Of a DNA stretch of 64,000 nt, positions 26,057 to 35,651 are shown piece by piece. The translations under genes and the position numbers were made by a program. The stretch is from Gemmatimonadales bacterium (GTDB taxonomy: Bacteria; Gemmatimonadota; Gemmatimonadetes; Gemmatimonadales; GWC2-71-9). A model generated the notes under the pieces. It ran no database searches, was not told the origin of the DNA, and saw only the letters and a program-made list of their open reading frames with translations. Numbering within the stretch: the stretch's first letter is position 1; each line of letters opens with the position of its first letter. The stretch is taken from NCBI GenBank assembly GCA_019637315.1, contig JAHBVU010000003.1, positions 1 through 64,000 of the forward strand, read 5' to 3'.

Positions 26057-26944
26057 TCAGTGTGACGCGGCAGCGGCAGGTGGCCCGTCGTTCGCCGCCA
26101 CGACGCCTTCGACGGTCGGCGGCTTCGCTCGGACAGCCTCAGCCTCACGCAGCGCCCTGAGATAGCCACGGGCCAGCCCGGTGTTGACCCGGACGGCCGC
26201 CTCGCCCATCCCCTTGAAGCGATAGGTGTCGGTGATGGCCGGCAAACGGTCGGCCGCGTTCTGCTCGGAAACCGTTTGGCCGGCGGGAACATACCGGTTG
26301 GGCGGAATGGTGACGCCGATGACCCGGGCCCCGGGCTCGATCACGACCCCAGCGCTGATCCGGGACTGGAATACCAGTGCCTGCATGCCCACATAGACGT
26401 TGTCATCGAGTTGGGCCGGGCCGTGGACCAGCGCCTGCGGGGCAAGCGAGACTCGCTTGCCGATGTAGACGGAGTATTCCCGGGTTCCGACCTTGAAGGT
26501 TCGCCCGGGAATCGGCTTGCCCTCATCCACAGTCTCGAGCGCCTGAACGACCGCACCGTCCTGGATGTTGCTACCCTCCCCGACGGCAATCGGCTGACCG
26601 GCGGCATCGCCACGGACCGATGCCAGCGGAGCAACGAAGACATCCTTGCCCAGCTGGACATACCCGACCACGCTCGCGAGCGGGTCGACGAATGCGGACG
26701 GGTCGAGCGACGGTGCCATTGCAGCCGGGATGTCCGGTGTGACCGCTCCAGGTCGGCCGGCAACGAAGCCGCGCGCCGGCATGGTCCCGCCCAGGGCAAC
26801 GCGCATGCTGTCGACCGCGCGCCGGATCACTACCAGGTCATCCCCGGCCCGACGGAGCTCACGCCCCGACATCGCAATCACGCCCACCAGAACCGCGCCT
26901 CCAAAGGCTGCGGCTCCGGTGGCCAGCAGTTTCACAACGAACAT
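26057..26944 (-). CDS. Membrane-anchored gamma-carbonic-anhydrase homologue lacking two zinc ligands
   Basis: This 295-residue protein starts with a signal or anchor helix (LLATGAAAFGGAVLVGVIAM). It then has a left-handed beta-helix similar to the Cam-type gamma-carbonic anhydrase: SAFVDPLASVVGYVQLGKDV, SVRGDAAGQPIAVGEGSNIQ, VSLAPQALVHGPAQLDDNVY and VIGVTIPPNRYVPAG. In Cam, three His bind the metal. Here the first aligns with Gln (GAVVQALET) and the second with Pro (SLAPQ), and only the third (LVHGPA) remains. The start at 26944 has AAGGAG six bases upstream. Catalysis as a carbonic anhydrase is therefore unlikely. The alignment is from memory of the family. Confidence 0.8.
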   Translation of the reverse strand: MFVVKLLATGAAAFGGAVLVGVIAMSGRELRRAGDDLVVIRRAVDSMRVALGGTMPARGFVAGRPGAVTPDIPAAMAPSLDPSAFVDPLASVVGYVQLGKDVFVAPLASVRGDAAGQPIAVGEGSNIQDGAVVQALETVDEGKPIPGRTFKVGTREYSVYIGKRVSLAPQALVHGPAQLDDNVYVGMQALVFQSRISAGVVIEPGARVIGVTIPPNRYVPAGQTVSEQNAADRLPAITDTYRFKGMGEAAVRVNTGLARGYLRALREAEAVRAKPPTVEGVVAANDGPPAAAASH

Positions 26945-27075
26945 CCCGAGCTCCTTGGCACAAAGCCTGCCAAACCAGAATACGTCCAAGTATCGGCAAC
27001 CGGGTCGGAAGGTTAAGCCCGGCAGGCATTTGCACCATATTTCGCCGCCACGGGCACGCCCCTATTATTCGAGCT

Positions 27076-28407
27076 ATGGACGGATCCATCTCCGCGATTT
27101 CCGAGCTTCCCAGCGCCTTCTCGATCGCCTGCCGCCAGGCCAGGTCGGACGGGGAATTGCTGGAGCGATGCCGGCGGATCCTCGCGGAGCGGTTGGCATC
27201 TGACCGGATCTGGCTTTCGGTTACTACCGCGAGCGAAACCCGGTGGTTTGGCCCGGCCGGCCCGGAGGCCGAGCGGGTTCAAGTGGCGCACTATGCTGCT
27301 GGGGACACCGCCATCGCGATCTCGACGGAAAACGGGCTGGTGGAACAGCTGCGCCCGCTGGCCTACCAGGTCGGTTTCGGCCTTTCGGTCGTCCTCGACC
27401 TCCGAAGCGTGCTGGTCGACCGCCAGCTGGCCCTCGACGATGCGGTGTTCCAGCTGCGCGCCCTCCGCCAGGTGGCCCGGTTGCTTTCCTCTGCCCATTC
27501 CACCGGTGAAAGTGAAACCCTGGTCCTCGACTTCATGGCCGAGGTCTTCTTTGCCTGGTGGGCATGCCTCTACCGACCAAGCGGGGCCGCGTTCGTGCCG
27601 ATGTCGATCCGATCGCTCGATCGGGATCGGGTGCCTGAAAGCATCGGTCGGGAAGAACTCGAACTGGCGGTACCGCTCGGGTCCGGCATTGCCGATCCTC
27701 GCGAGGTGGGGCTGGCCCAGCTGATCCCCGCCGGCACCGAGATGCTGATTCCGCTGGACGCCGGTGGCGAGCGAGTTGCCGTGCTGCTGCTGGGCCCTCG
27801 GCTCAACGGGCTGGCGTACGGCAAAGCCGAGCGCGACCTCGCAGCGACACTGGCGTTTGCCGGCGCGATTGCACTCAAGAACGCCGAGCTCGTGGAACGG
27901 CTCCAGAACGCGGCGACGACCGATCAGCTGACCGGCCTGTTCAACCGCCGCGCTCTGGCTGAGCGGCTCGAGGCCGAGATCTCACGCAGCGTGCGTCACC
28001 AGATCCGCACCACCATCGCTATGATCGACCTGGATCGGTTCAAGGTCATCAACGACACCCTGGGGCACGCCGCGGGCGATCGGTACCTCGTGCTGATCAG
28101 TCAGCTGCTCCGCCGCCATATCAGAACCCTGGACGTGGTGGGACGTTTGGGTGGCGACGAGTTTCTCGTCATCCTCCCGATGACCAATCCGTCCGAAGCC
28201 CAGGGGTTCGTCGACCGCGTCATCGCCGCCTTCGGCGAAATGGTGACCGAGTATCCCGAGTTCGGCATTGGCTCATTGTCGATCGGGATCGCCGAGGCAC
28301 CGCGCGACGGTCTGACACCGGCCGCGGTGATGGCCGCCGCCGACGCCGCGTTGTACAAGGCGAAGAAATACGGCGGCCACGCCGTCGTCACCACCCGCGA
28401 CGAGTGA
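27076..28407 (+). CDS. GGDEF diguanylate cyclase with GAF-like sensory region
   Basis: The 443-residue protein is soluble. Residues 1-270 form two alpha/beta segments that look GAF-like but are not clear matches. Residues 275-443 are the cyclase: TTDQLTGLFNRRALAERL, AMIDLDRFKVINDTLGHAAG, then the active loop GRLGGDEFLVIL and a C-terminal ADAALYKAKKYGG. GGDEF is intact. No RxxD inhibitory site precedes it at the usual five-residue spacing, so feedback inhibition at that site is not expected. A TATTAT ends 8 bp before the ATG, hinting at a very short leader. The stop overlaps the next gene (GTGA). Confidence 0.92.
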   Translation: MDGSISAISELPSAFSIACRQARSDGELLERCRRILAERLASDRIWLSVTTASETRWFGPAGPEAERVQVAHYAAGDTAIAISTENGLVEQLRPLAYQVGFGLSVVLDLRSVLVDRQLALDDAVFQLRALRQVARLLSSAHSTGESETLVLDFMAEVFFAWWACLYRPSGAAFVPMSIRSLDRDRVPESIGREELELAVPLGSGIADPREVGLAQLIPAGTEMLIPLDAGGERVAVLLLGPRLNGLAYGKAERDLAATLAFAGAIALKNAELVERLQNAATTDQLTGLFNRRALAERLEAEISRSVRHQIRTTIAMIDLDRFKVINDTLGHAAGDRYLVLISQLLRRHIRTLDVVGRLGGDEFLVILPMTNPSEAQGFVDRVIAAFGEMVTEYPEFGIGSLSIGIAEAPRDGLTPAAVMAAADAALYKAKKYGGHAVVTTRDE

Positions 28408-30167
28408 CCAACCTCGACCCGGCCTCACTCTTCGCAGCAACCGAACGGCGGCTGGGCTCGCGCTACCGGTTGGAGCGACTGGTTGCGGCCTCGCTCGAGC
28501 GGGTGCTGTTCGTCGGCCGGGATACCCTGCTCAACCGCCGCGTCAGCATTCGGGTCAACTTTTCGGGCAATGACCAGCTGCGGGTCTGGTTTCTCCGGGA
28601 AGCGGAGGCGCTCGGCCAGCTCGATCATCCAGCGATCCGTCACGCCTATGATGTTGGCGTGGTCGACGACATGGCATTCCGGATCGGCAACTGGATCGAA
28701 GCAGAATCGCTCCAGATTGCGGTGACCCGGGGGCCGCGACCGATTCCCCAAGTGCACGTACTGGCCCGCGACCTCCTGCGCGGCATGGAGCATGCCCACG
28801 CCAACGGGATCATCCTTCGGCGCGTCGTGCCGAGTTCGCTGCTGGTCAGCGCCACCGGGCGGGGTACCATCACCGACGTGCGGTTCTGCAGCTATGTCTT
28901 GCCCTTCATCCCGCCGACGGAGGGACCGTCGTCGCCCCATTTCATGGCACCCGAGGTACGGGACGGGTCGATGGGCGACGTCATGGCCGACGTATACGCA
29001 GCTGGCGCTGTCATCTACTACGCCCTGACCGGCGTCGAGCCCGATGCCGATCCGACCAGGATCGAACCGCCTTCGCAGATTCGGCATGCCAGCCCGCAAC
29101 TGCTCGACCGCATCCTGATCCGTGCCATGCAGCCACAGCCCAATGCGCGGTTTATGAGCGTGTCGGAAATGCTCGAGGACTTCGCCTCGGAGGCCGGCGC
29201 ATATACCACCGCCTCGACCCTGGACGCGACCCCGCAGTCCGTGAGCGAGGCGCCGCGTGAGTGGGAAAAGCGGATCCGTCGCGCCTTTGGCGACGACTAC
29301 GAACTGCTGGGCGAAATCGGGTCGGGCGGGTTCGGGCGCGTCTACCGGGTTCGCGACCTGCATCTGGAGCGGGTCGTTGCGCTCAAGCTGCTGCATCCGA
29401 CGCTGACCCAGGATCCTGCTGGCCTCGAGCGCTTCCGCCAGGAAGCGCAGCTGGCAGCCCGCGTCAATCATCCCAACATCGTCAATATCTATGAAATCGG
29501 CGGCCGGTCGGGACTGCTCTGGTATACCATGGAGCTGATCGATGGCCCCAACCTGGCGCAGCTGGTGGAACGCGAAGGGCCGCTCGACGCGGAGCGGGTC
29601 GTAGGCCTGCTCCGAGAAGCGCTCGGCGCACTGGCCCACGCACACAGCAGCGGACTCGTCCATCGTGATATCAAGCCCGAGAATCTGCTGATCGATCGCG
29701 CCGGACGACTGCGGATCACCGACTTCGGATTGGCCGTCGCGTTGCTCGGGCAAGGCCGGTTCGGCGGTGCGTCGAGCCGAAGCGGAACGCCTCAGTTCGC
29801 CAGCCCCGAACAGTTGCTCGGCGACGGGATCGATCACCGGTCGGACCTGTACAGCCTCGCGGCGGTCGGGTACTACGCCCTGCTCGGTTACCCTCCCTTT
29901 TCCGGCAACCGCCCCGAAGTAGTGCTGGCCAAGCAGACGATGAATCGACTCCCCGACCTCGAGACCGAGCAACCCGATGTCGGATCAGGACTGGCCGGGG
30001 TGCTCCGACTCGCGATCCAAGCCGACAAGAACTCCCGCTACCAGTCCGCAGCCGAATTCCTGCACGCCTTGAATCGTGCCGCACGCCGAGACCAGCGCGC
30101 CCGGTCGAAGTTCTGGTGGCAGAAGGGTCTGGCACGGCTGTACGAACCCTATCGGCCAAAGTCTTGA
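28404..30167 (+). CDS. Tandem pseudokinase-Ser/Thr kinase
   Basis: This 587-residue cytoplasmic protein contains two Hanks-type kinase folds. The second (about residues 295-555) is intact: [42 protein letters not shown] and SGTPQFASPEQL. The first (about 20-265) keeps the fold (MAPEV, MADVYAAGAVIYYALTG) but has lost the glycine loop (VAASLERV), the beta-3 lysine (VSIRVNF), the catalytic loop (LRRVVPSS in place of HRDLKPEN) and DFG (DVRF). It is thus a pseudokinase, expected to regulate its neighbour. No membrane helix is present. Overlap with the diguanylate cyclase gene implies joint function. Confidence 0.88.
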   Translation: MTNLDPASLFAATERRLGSRYRLERLVAASLERVLFVGRDTLLNRRVSIRVNFSGNDQLRVWFLREAEALGQLDHPAIRHAYDVGVVDDMAFRIGNWIEAESLQIAVTRGPRPIPQVHVLARDLLRGMEHAHANGIILRRVVPSSLLVSATGRGTITDVRFCSYVLPFIPPTEGPSSPHFMAPEVRDGSMGDVMADVYAAGAVIYYALTGVEPDADPTRIEPPSQIRHASPQLLDRILIRAMQPQPNARFMSVSEMLEDFASEAGAYTTASTLDATPQSVSEAPREWEKRIRRAFGDDYELLGEIGSGGFGRVYRVRDLHLERVVALKLLHPTLTQDPAGLERFRQEAQLAARVNHPNIVNIYEIGGRSGLLWYTMELIDGPNLAQLVEREGPLDAERVVGLLREALGALAHAHSSGLVHRDIKPENLLIDRAGRLRITDFGLAVALLGQGRFGGASSRSGTPQFASPEQLLGDGIDHRSDLYSLAAVGYYALLGYPPFSGNRPEVVLAKQTMNRLPDLETEQPDVGSGLAGVLRLAIQADKNSRYQSAAEFLHALNRAARRDQRARSKFWWQKGLARLYEPYRPKS

Positions 30168-30198
30168 CACCTTCGATACCCGGAGCCAACATTGATGC

Positions 30199-30325
30199 CG
30201 GCTTCGATGAAGCCGTCGTCCACCCTACCAATCAAAGTCGTCGTTCGACGTCGGCCGCTGACATCCTGTTCGGCGGGTTGCTGCGCGGTCGGCGTAAAGT
30301 TTCCCGGCGCGAGATGGGCTCGCGC
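30199..30325 (+). promoter_or_regulatory. cspA leader with two hairpins
   Basis: In the 227-bp gap before cspA two perfect inverted repeats are seen: CGGCTTC/GAAGCCG (30199-30215, 3-base loop) and GCGCGAG/CTCGCGC (30307-30325, 5-base loop). Cold-shock mRNAs often have structured leaders that control translation by temperature. TTGACA at 30164-30169, overlapping the preceding stop, could be a -35 box, but no convincing -10 follows. Function is inferred. Confidence 0.4.
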
Positions 30326-30394
30326 TCCGTGGAATGGCCGGGCGATCTCGTCGTGCACCGGCTGCGGTAATCATCAAATGAGGGAGTAGGCGTA

Positions 30395-30607
30395 ATGGCT
30401 CGCATCACCGGCACCGTGAAGTGGTTCAACGACGCGAAGGGGTTTGGCTTCATCACCCCCGAGAACGGGGAAAAGGATTGCTTCGTTCACCACTCGGCGA
30501 TCAAGATGGATGGATTCCGCAGCCTCGCCGAGGGCGAGCGAGTGGAGTTCGACATGGTGTCCGGGGCGAAGGGCCCGGCCGCAGAGAATGTGACCAAGGC
30601 CAGGTAG
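30395..30607 (+). CDS. Cold-shock protein (CspA family)
   Basis: This 70-residue single-stranded nucleic-acid-binding protein is one cold-shock domain. It shows [19 protein letters not shown] with the RNP1 motif KGFGFI, then RNP2 CFVHHSAI. Cold-shock proteins melt RNA structure and act as anti-terminators. The ATG is preceded by GAGGGAGTAG, a good ribosome-binding site. It is followed by a strong hairpin shared with the convergent infA. Confidence 0.96.
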   Translation: MARITGTVKWFNDAKGFGFITPENGEKDCFVHHSAIKMDGFRSLAEGERVEFDMVSGAKGPAAENVTKAR

Positions 30608-30629
30608 GTTCGCCGCCTCAGCGCATACG

Positions 30630-30665
30630 AGAAGGGGCCGCTCCCGATTCGGAGCGGCCCCTTCT
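30630..30665. terminator. Bidirectional terminator between cspA and infA
   Basis: A 15-bp perfect stem (AGAAGGGGCCGCTCC and complement) with a 6-base loop CGATTC lies 22 bp after the cspA stop and 32 bp beyond the infA stop. It can end both convergent transcripts. Confidence 0.85.
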
Positions 30666-30697
30666 GGTTTCAGAGGCTGAGGTCGTCGTCGCGCGTC

Positions 30698-30916
30698 CTA
30701 CTTGTGGCGATAGATGACGCGGCCGCGGGTCAAGTCGTAGGGCGAAAGCACCACACTGACCCGGTCTCCCTCGAGCACGCGGATCTTGAACTTGCTCATC
30801 TTCCCGGCGGCGTATGCGAGGATCGTGTGGCCGTTCTCGAGCAGCACACGGTAGTTTCGGTCGGGGAGCACCTCCTGCACCACCCCTTCCATCTCAATGC
30901 CTTCTTCCTTCGCCAT
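30698..30916 (-). CDS. infA: Translation initiation factor IF-1
   Basis: This 72-residue S1-like OB-fold protein binds the 30S A site during initiation. It reads [18 protein letters not shown], then [20 protein letters not shown] and ends in [15 protein letters not shown], all typical of IF-1. The length is exact for the family. A longer in-frame extension upstream was discarded. infA is often in the ribosomal-protein operon after secY, but here it stands alone between cspA (convergent) and an oligopeptidase gene 140 bp upstream on the same strand. Confidence 0.97.
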   Translation of the reverse strand: MAKEEGIEMEGVVQEVLPDRNYRVLLENGHTILAYAAGKMSKFKIRVLEGDRVSVVLSPYDLTRGRVIYRHK

Positions 30917-31056
30917 CCGAGATGCCTGATCCTTTCGGCGGTGAATCCAATCCAACCCAGATTGATAAATCTGCCCTGAACCGGGCTTCAGGGCAACCGC
31001 GGCCCCCAGCCGGCCCACGGCTGCCAACGGCCAGCGGCGGCGGTGGAACCGGTCAG

Positions 31057-32751
31057 CTATCCAATCACCGCCCGCTGCCGCTCGATTTCCGACTCGACCA
31101 GGCCGACCAACGCCTCCATCGACTTTCGGTCGAAGACGAGTCGGGCCCCGGCCTCCCGGTACAACTCGGGCAGCGAGGCGGTCGCACCGAGCGCCAGGAA
31201 ACGGCGATATGCGTCGAGCGCCGCAGCGGGGTTCTGGCGGTGATTCTGCCAGACCTGAATCGCACCGAGTTGGGCTATCCCGTACTCGATGTAGTAAAAC
31301 GGATACAGGAAGATGTGCAGCTGCCGGTACCAGCGGGCTACCCGCTCTGCGGCGAGCATGCTCCAGTCGACGGCAGGCTCGAACCGCGACCGGAGCGCCA
31401 CCCAGGCGTCGTCCCGCGCCTCGGCGATGGCCCCGTTCGGGTCGGTATAGATCCACGCTTGAAAGGCATCGACCGATGCGACATGACACAACGTCACGAG
31501 CACGTCCTCGAGATGCTCGATCCGGGCGACTGCGGCATCGCGCTCGGAGAGGAACACACCGGGCGAATCGAGCAGCGGCGCCGCCAGCAGTTCCATCGAC
31601 ATCGACGCCAGCTCGGCTGACTCGGCAGTCGGATGGCGCTGCCAGATCAACGGCTGCCGATGCGCCGAAAAGGCGTGGAACGCATGTCCCGCCTCATGCA
31701 GCAGAGTCTGCACGTCCTCCATCACGCCCGAGGCGTTCATAAAGACGAACGGGCGCCCCCGGTAATGGAGGGTATCGCAGTACCCGCCAGGCGCCTTGTT
31801 CTTGCGGCTGTCCAGATCCAGCAACTGCTCGGCTGCCATGATCCGGAACTGGCTTGCCAGGTCATCGTCGAGTCGTTCAAACAGGCGAGCCGTCTTGCCG
31901 ATCAGCTCGGCAACATCCCCAAACGGGCGGAGCGGCTGGTCCCGGTAGATCGGCGCCATCAGATCCCAGGGCCGAAGTGACGACACACCGAGCCGGCGCT
32001 GCCGCTCCTCGTAGATCCTGGCCACGGCGGGAACGGCAACCGCTTCGACCGCATCGTGAAAGCGCCGGCACTCATCCGGCCCGTAGTCGAACCGGCACTT
32101 GGCGGCGAACGTATACTGCTGGAAGTTCGCGAATCCAGCGTTGTGGGCCACCTGCTGTCTCAGGCGCAGCTGGCGGTTGAACAGCTCGGCGAGCTGATCG
32201 CGCGCCGCCATGTAGGGGCCGACAATCGCCCGAAAGGCGCGCTCCCGGACTGCGCGGTCGGCCGACTGCAGGAAGGGTGTCAGCTGAGGAATCGGCTTCC
32301 GCTCGCGCTCCCAGTCAGCCAGCATCCCACCGGTCGTCCGCTGATACTCGGTTGCCGTTTCTTCCAGCTCGGCGATCAGCGGTATGTTGGCCTCACGAAA
32401 GATCTCGATGGCACGGCGGAAGCGGGCCGTCATCTGTTCGATCCCAGGCCGGTCGTACCCGAGCGCGGCAAACTTCTCGGCCAGTTTGACGCTCTTTTCC
32501 TCAACCTTCGGCGCAATCTCGACAACGAAGCGCCGGTGAGTCGCCTCCTTGTCCTCGTCAGCCGTGTCGCAGGTATAGGCAATCATCGCCGTCGAGATTG
32601 CCTCCGTGACGATCTCCTCGAGACGCGACCATTCAGCCAACCACGATTCAACGTTGTCCCGGTCAATCGGGCGATCGAGGAGCAGATCGAAACTCGGCTC
32701 GAGGTCGGCCCAGGAGGCATCACGGATAGACTGCGGAGAAGTCACATTCAT
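31057..32751 (-). CDS. M3-family oligoendopeptidase
   Basis: This 564-residue cytoplasmic zinc peptidase of the M3 (PepF/thimet) family cleaves short peptides. The HExxH motif is in [16 protein letters not shown], near residue 360, with a second Glu ligand about 28 residues on in [15 protein letters not shown]. The C-terminal PepF-like substrate lobe includes [17 protein letters not shown], characteristic of M3B enzymes. No signal peptide is present. It starts 9 bp after the MFS gene and is probably the last gene of the long operon. Confidence 0.92.
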   Translation of the reverse strand: MNVTSPQSIRDASWADLEPSFDLLLDRPIDRDNVESWLAEWSRLEEIVTEAISTAMIAYTCDTADEDKEATHRRFVVEIAPKVEEKSVKLAEKFAALGYDRPGIEQMTARFRRAIEIFREANIPLIAELEETATEYQRTTGGMLADWERERKPIPQLTPFLQSADRAVRERAFRAIVGPYMAARDQLAELFNRQLRLRQQVAHNAGFANFQQYTFAAKCRFDYGPDECRRFHDAVEAVAVPAVARIYEERQRRLGVSSLRPWDLMAPIYRDQPLRPFGDVAELIGKTARLFERLDDDLASQFRIMAAEQLLDLDSRKNKAPGGYCDTLHYRGRPFVFMNASGVMEDVQTLLHEAGHAFHAFSAHRQPLIWQRHPTAESAELASMSMELLAAPLLDSPGVFLSERDAAVARIEHLEDVLVTLCHVASVDAFQAWIYTDPNGAIAEARDDAWVALRSRFEPAVDWSMLAAERVARWYRQLHIFLYPFYYIEYGIAQLGAIQVWQNHRQNPAAALDAYRRFLALGATASLPELYREAGARLVFDRKSMEALVGLVESEIERQRAVIG

Positions 32752-32760
32752 CGGGGAAGT

Positions 32761-33999
32761 TTAGCCACTTTCGTCGCTCTGCGGACCCGCTGGCCGGTCC
32801 GGCAGCTGAAACGCCAGGAGACCGACCATCGCGACGATTGCCGCAGCCACGTAGAATGGCGTTCCCGCTCCCAGACGCTGGAACAGAAAGGTCGCCGCGA
32901 GCGGGGCCACCACCCTCGAGGTTCCCGCAAACGCCTGGGCCACGCCCATCGTCGTTCCGAGGGCCGAGGGGTCGGAATACTTTGTCATCAGGGCCGTCGT
33001 CGACGGGAAGAGCAAGGCTGTCCCGATCGGCATCAGGAGCATCACCAACGGCAGAATCATCAGCGAAGGCACCAGGGGATAGGCAACCAGCCCGACGACC
33101 AGCGTGATGGTCCCGAGCCGAATCGCCCCGGTCTCTCCCAACCGGCGTACGGCCGGGCCCAGCACGATGGCGCGCATCCCGAAATTGAGCAAGCCGAGAT
33201 AGGTGAAGAACGGACCGATCTTGTCAGCGGTAATGGCAAACCGATCGTGAAGGTAGAGGGCAAACACCGATGTCATTGCCGAGAAGCCGAGCATGCCTGC
33301 GCCATAGATCCACACCAGGCGCGACACCGTTTCACGGGGCCGCCGGACCACGGTCGCGAAGGCGGCACGGATCGAACGGCGTGGGCGGGCCGCATCACCG
33401 GCCTCACGAATGCGGGACTCGGGCAGCCACTTCCAGGTAAACACGAAGTTGAGCAGGCAGAGCCCCGCCGCCACCATGCCCGGAACGGCGGTGCCGTACT
33501 TGACCGCCCATGACCCGATCAGCGGACCAACCGAAACCCCGAGGCCGGTCGCTGCGGAAATCCACCCCAGTGCCTGGGCCCGGCGTTCGGGACGGATGGC
33601 ATCACCGACATAGGCGTGCAGCACGGCCGTGGTGCCGCCTCCCGCGCCCTGCACCAGCCGGGACAGCAGCAGCACCCAGAGACTGGTCGCGTAGCCGAAG
33701 ACCAGATAGGCGATCCCCGAGGCCGCCAGACCGGCCAGCACCGCCGGGCGGCGACCGTGGCGATCGGAGACGCGTCCCCAAAGCGGCGCTGACGCCAGCT
33801 GCGCTACCGAAAAGGACGCCATGATCCAGCCGATGGCAAACGGCGACGCATTGAGCTCGATGGCGTAGAACGGCAGCAGCGGGAAGATGATCGCGAATCC
33901 GATCATATCGATCATCGCGGTGGCGATCAGTACCGAAACCTTCTTGAATTCGGGATCGCGCAGGGGACCGACGCGCCATCGCTCGTGGGGCTCGCTCAC
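32761..33999 (-). CDS. MFS transporter (drug/proton antiporter type)
   Basis: This 412-residue protein has about twelve membrane helices. Motif A, GRVSDRHGRRPAVLAG, is in the loop after helix 2, as in TetA/DHA1 exporters, with a motif-C-like ALGWISAATGLGVSVGPLIG in helix 5. It is likely a proton-driven exporter with unknown substrate. It begins with GTG that overlaps the permease stop (GTGA), so it is translated with the upstream ABC importer genes. Confidence 0.88.
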   Translation of the reverse strand: MSEPHERWRVGPLRDPEFKKVSVLIATAMIDMIGFAIIFPLLPFYAIELNASPFAIGWIMASFSVAQLASAPLWGRVSDRHGRRPAVLAGLAASGIAYLVFGYATSLWVLLLSRLVQGAGGGTTAVLHAYVGDAIRPERRAQALGWISAATGLGVSVGPLIGSWAVKYGTAVPGMVAAGLCLLNFVFTWKWLPESRIREAGDAARPRRSIRAAFATVVRRPRETVSRLVWIYGAGMLGFSAMTSVFALYLHDRFAITADKIGPFFTYLGLLNFGMRAIVLGPAVRRLGETGAIRLGTITLVVGLVAYPLVPSLMILPLVMLLMPIGTALLFPSTTALMTKYSDPSALGTTMGVAQAFAGTSRVVAPLAATFLFQRLGAGTPFYVAAAIVAMVGLLAFQLPDRPAGPQSDESG

Positions 34000-35651
34000 C
34001 CGGTTTGATTCCCTTCTCCGGCAGCGTAAAACACCACGGCGCTCACCAGCATGAGGAGCACCCCATAGGCGGCGGCAACGCCAACGTCTGCCTGCCGCAA
34101 GCTGGACAGGATCTCGAGGGAGATCGGCCGGGTATCGTAGGTGTAGAGCAGAATCGAGGTCACGAAATCTCCGAACGCCGTCACGAACCCCAGGGTTGCT
34201 GCCGCGACAATCGCGGGTTTGAGCAGCGGCATGGTGACCCGTCGCGCGGTACGCCAGGTGCCCGCACCGAGCGTGGCCGCGACCTCATCGAGACTGGGAT
34301 CCAACTGCCGGTAACCGGCCAGCAAGGCGCGACCGCTGACCGGCAGATTCCTGACGAGATACGCAAGCGGCAGGATGACGGATGTTCCGACCAGCAGCAA
34401 CCGACCGGTCCACGGTGCATTGACGCTGAAGGCCGTGGCCAACGCAATCGCGAACACCGTGCCGGGCACCGCCCAGGGCAGCGCCATGACCGTCTCCAGG
34501 AAACGAGCGGTTCGGACCCGGGCCCGAACCGCGAGCCAGCTGACCAGAACAGCCAGGGCCACGGCGCCAACCGTGGCGACGACTGCCATCCAGCTGCTGT
34601 TGAGAATCGGGCCGAGACGGACGGGATCTTTGAAAAGCGTGAGGTAATTGCCAGGCGCCAGCACCGGCGGAAACGCCTGCGAGGTCCAGGTGCCGCGCGG
34701 TACGAACGACACCAGCAGCAGCGCCAGGTGCGGAAGGATCAGCACCAGTGCCGCGCCCCAGGCGGCCACGGGCAGGGCAACGCGTCCCAGGCTGCCGGCC
34801 AGCGGTCGTGGCCGCGGCGGCGTTCCCTTGCTGCCACCCCGCCCAGCGGGCGCCTGGTCGGCCCGTCGAACCAGCCAGAGCCCAGCCAGCGCCAGGAGCG
34901 TCAGCGACAGCGTCTCGACCATCGCCAGGCGATCGTCGCCGTTGAGCTTGGTGGCCATGATCTGGGTCGTCATGACCCGGAATCGGCCGCCGAAGAGGTA
35001 GGGTGCGCTGAATGAGGCCAGTGAGGTCATCAGGACCAGCAGGGAGGCTCCCGCCAGATGGGTTCGCAGCAGCGGCAAGGTGACTCGACGGAAGGTGCGC
35101 CACGGCCCCGCACCGAGCGATGCCGCAGCCTCGTAGACCGAGCCATCGATGCCTGTCAGGCCGGCTCGCACGAAGAGGTAGAAGTACACGTACATCGTCG
35201 AGACGTGCACCAGGAGAATCGCCGGAGCGCCCTCGAGTCGCCACGGGGGGGTCTCGAGACGAAGGGCCGCCTGCACCAGATGGGAAATGAATCCGCTTTC
35301 ACCGTAGAGAAACAGAAAGGCCAGCACGCCAACGAGGGGCGGGAGGACAGCAGGCAGCGACAGCAACGCGCCAACCAGCCGCCGTCCGGGAAAGGCAACC
35401 CGGGAAACCAGCACAGCAAGCGGAACCCCGATCAGCGCAGATCCGACCACCGACGCGACCGACAGCCCCATCGAATTGGCCAGCACCCGCCATTCGACCC
35501 GACTGGCGACAAAGCGCGAGACTGCCTCGAAGGTAGTGCCGTCCGGGCCCGAAACCGCCTCGATCGCGACAAATCCCAGAGGGAGCAGGACAAGCCAGGC
35601 CAACAGAATGGCCACAGCAACGCCCAGCATTTCGAGGCCGGATCGATTCAT
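33996..35651 (-). CDS. ABC transporter permease, two fused membrane domains (iron/thiamine/spermidine type)
   Basis: This 551-residue permease has twelve helices in two BPD_transp_1 halves, as in FbpB or ThiP. Each half has an EAA loop that docks on the ATPase: EAAASLGAGPWRTFRRVTLP (first) and EVAATLGAGTWRTARRVTMP (second). The near-identity of these loops shows the internal duplication. The ATG overlaps the ATPase stop as ATGA. The import substrate depends on the binding protein and remains open. Confidence 0.93.
   Translation of the reverse strand: MNRSGLEMLGVAVAILLAWLVLLPLGFVAIEAVSGPDGTTFEAVSRFVASRVEWRVLANSMGLSVASVVGSALIGVPLAVLVSRVAFPGRRLVGALLSLPAVLPPLVGVLAFLFLYGESGFISHLVQAALRLETPPWRLEGAPAILLVHVSTMYVYFYLFVRAGLTGIDGSVYEAAASLGAGPWRTFRRVTLPLLRTHLAGASLLVLMTSLASFSAPYLFGGRFRVMTTQIMATKLNGDDRLAMVETLSLTLLALAGLWLVRRADQAPAGRGGSKGTPPRPRPLAGSLGRVALPVAAWGAALVLILPHLALLLVSFVPRGTWTSQAFPPVLAPGNYLTLFKDPVRLGPILNSSWMAVVATVGAVALAVLVSWLAVRARVRTARFLETVMALPWAVPGTVFAIALATAFSVNAPWTGRLLLVGTSVILPLAYLVRNLPVSGRALLAGYRQLDPSLDEVAATLGAGTWRTARRVTMPLLKPAIVAAATLGFVTAFGDFVTSILLYTYDTRPISLEILSSLRQADVGVAAAYGVLLMLVSAVVFYAAGEGNQTG

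Noticed and set aside
28425-29972. 515-residue open frame on the minus strand opposite the pseudokinase-kinase gene
   Set aside because: Shadow frame; the plus-strand protein has intact kinase motifs.
30917-31489. Extension of the infA frame upstream
   Set aside because: IF-1 is 72 residues and begins at the conserved MAKEEG; the extension overlaps the M3 peptidase gene.
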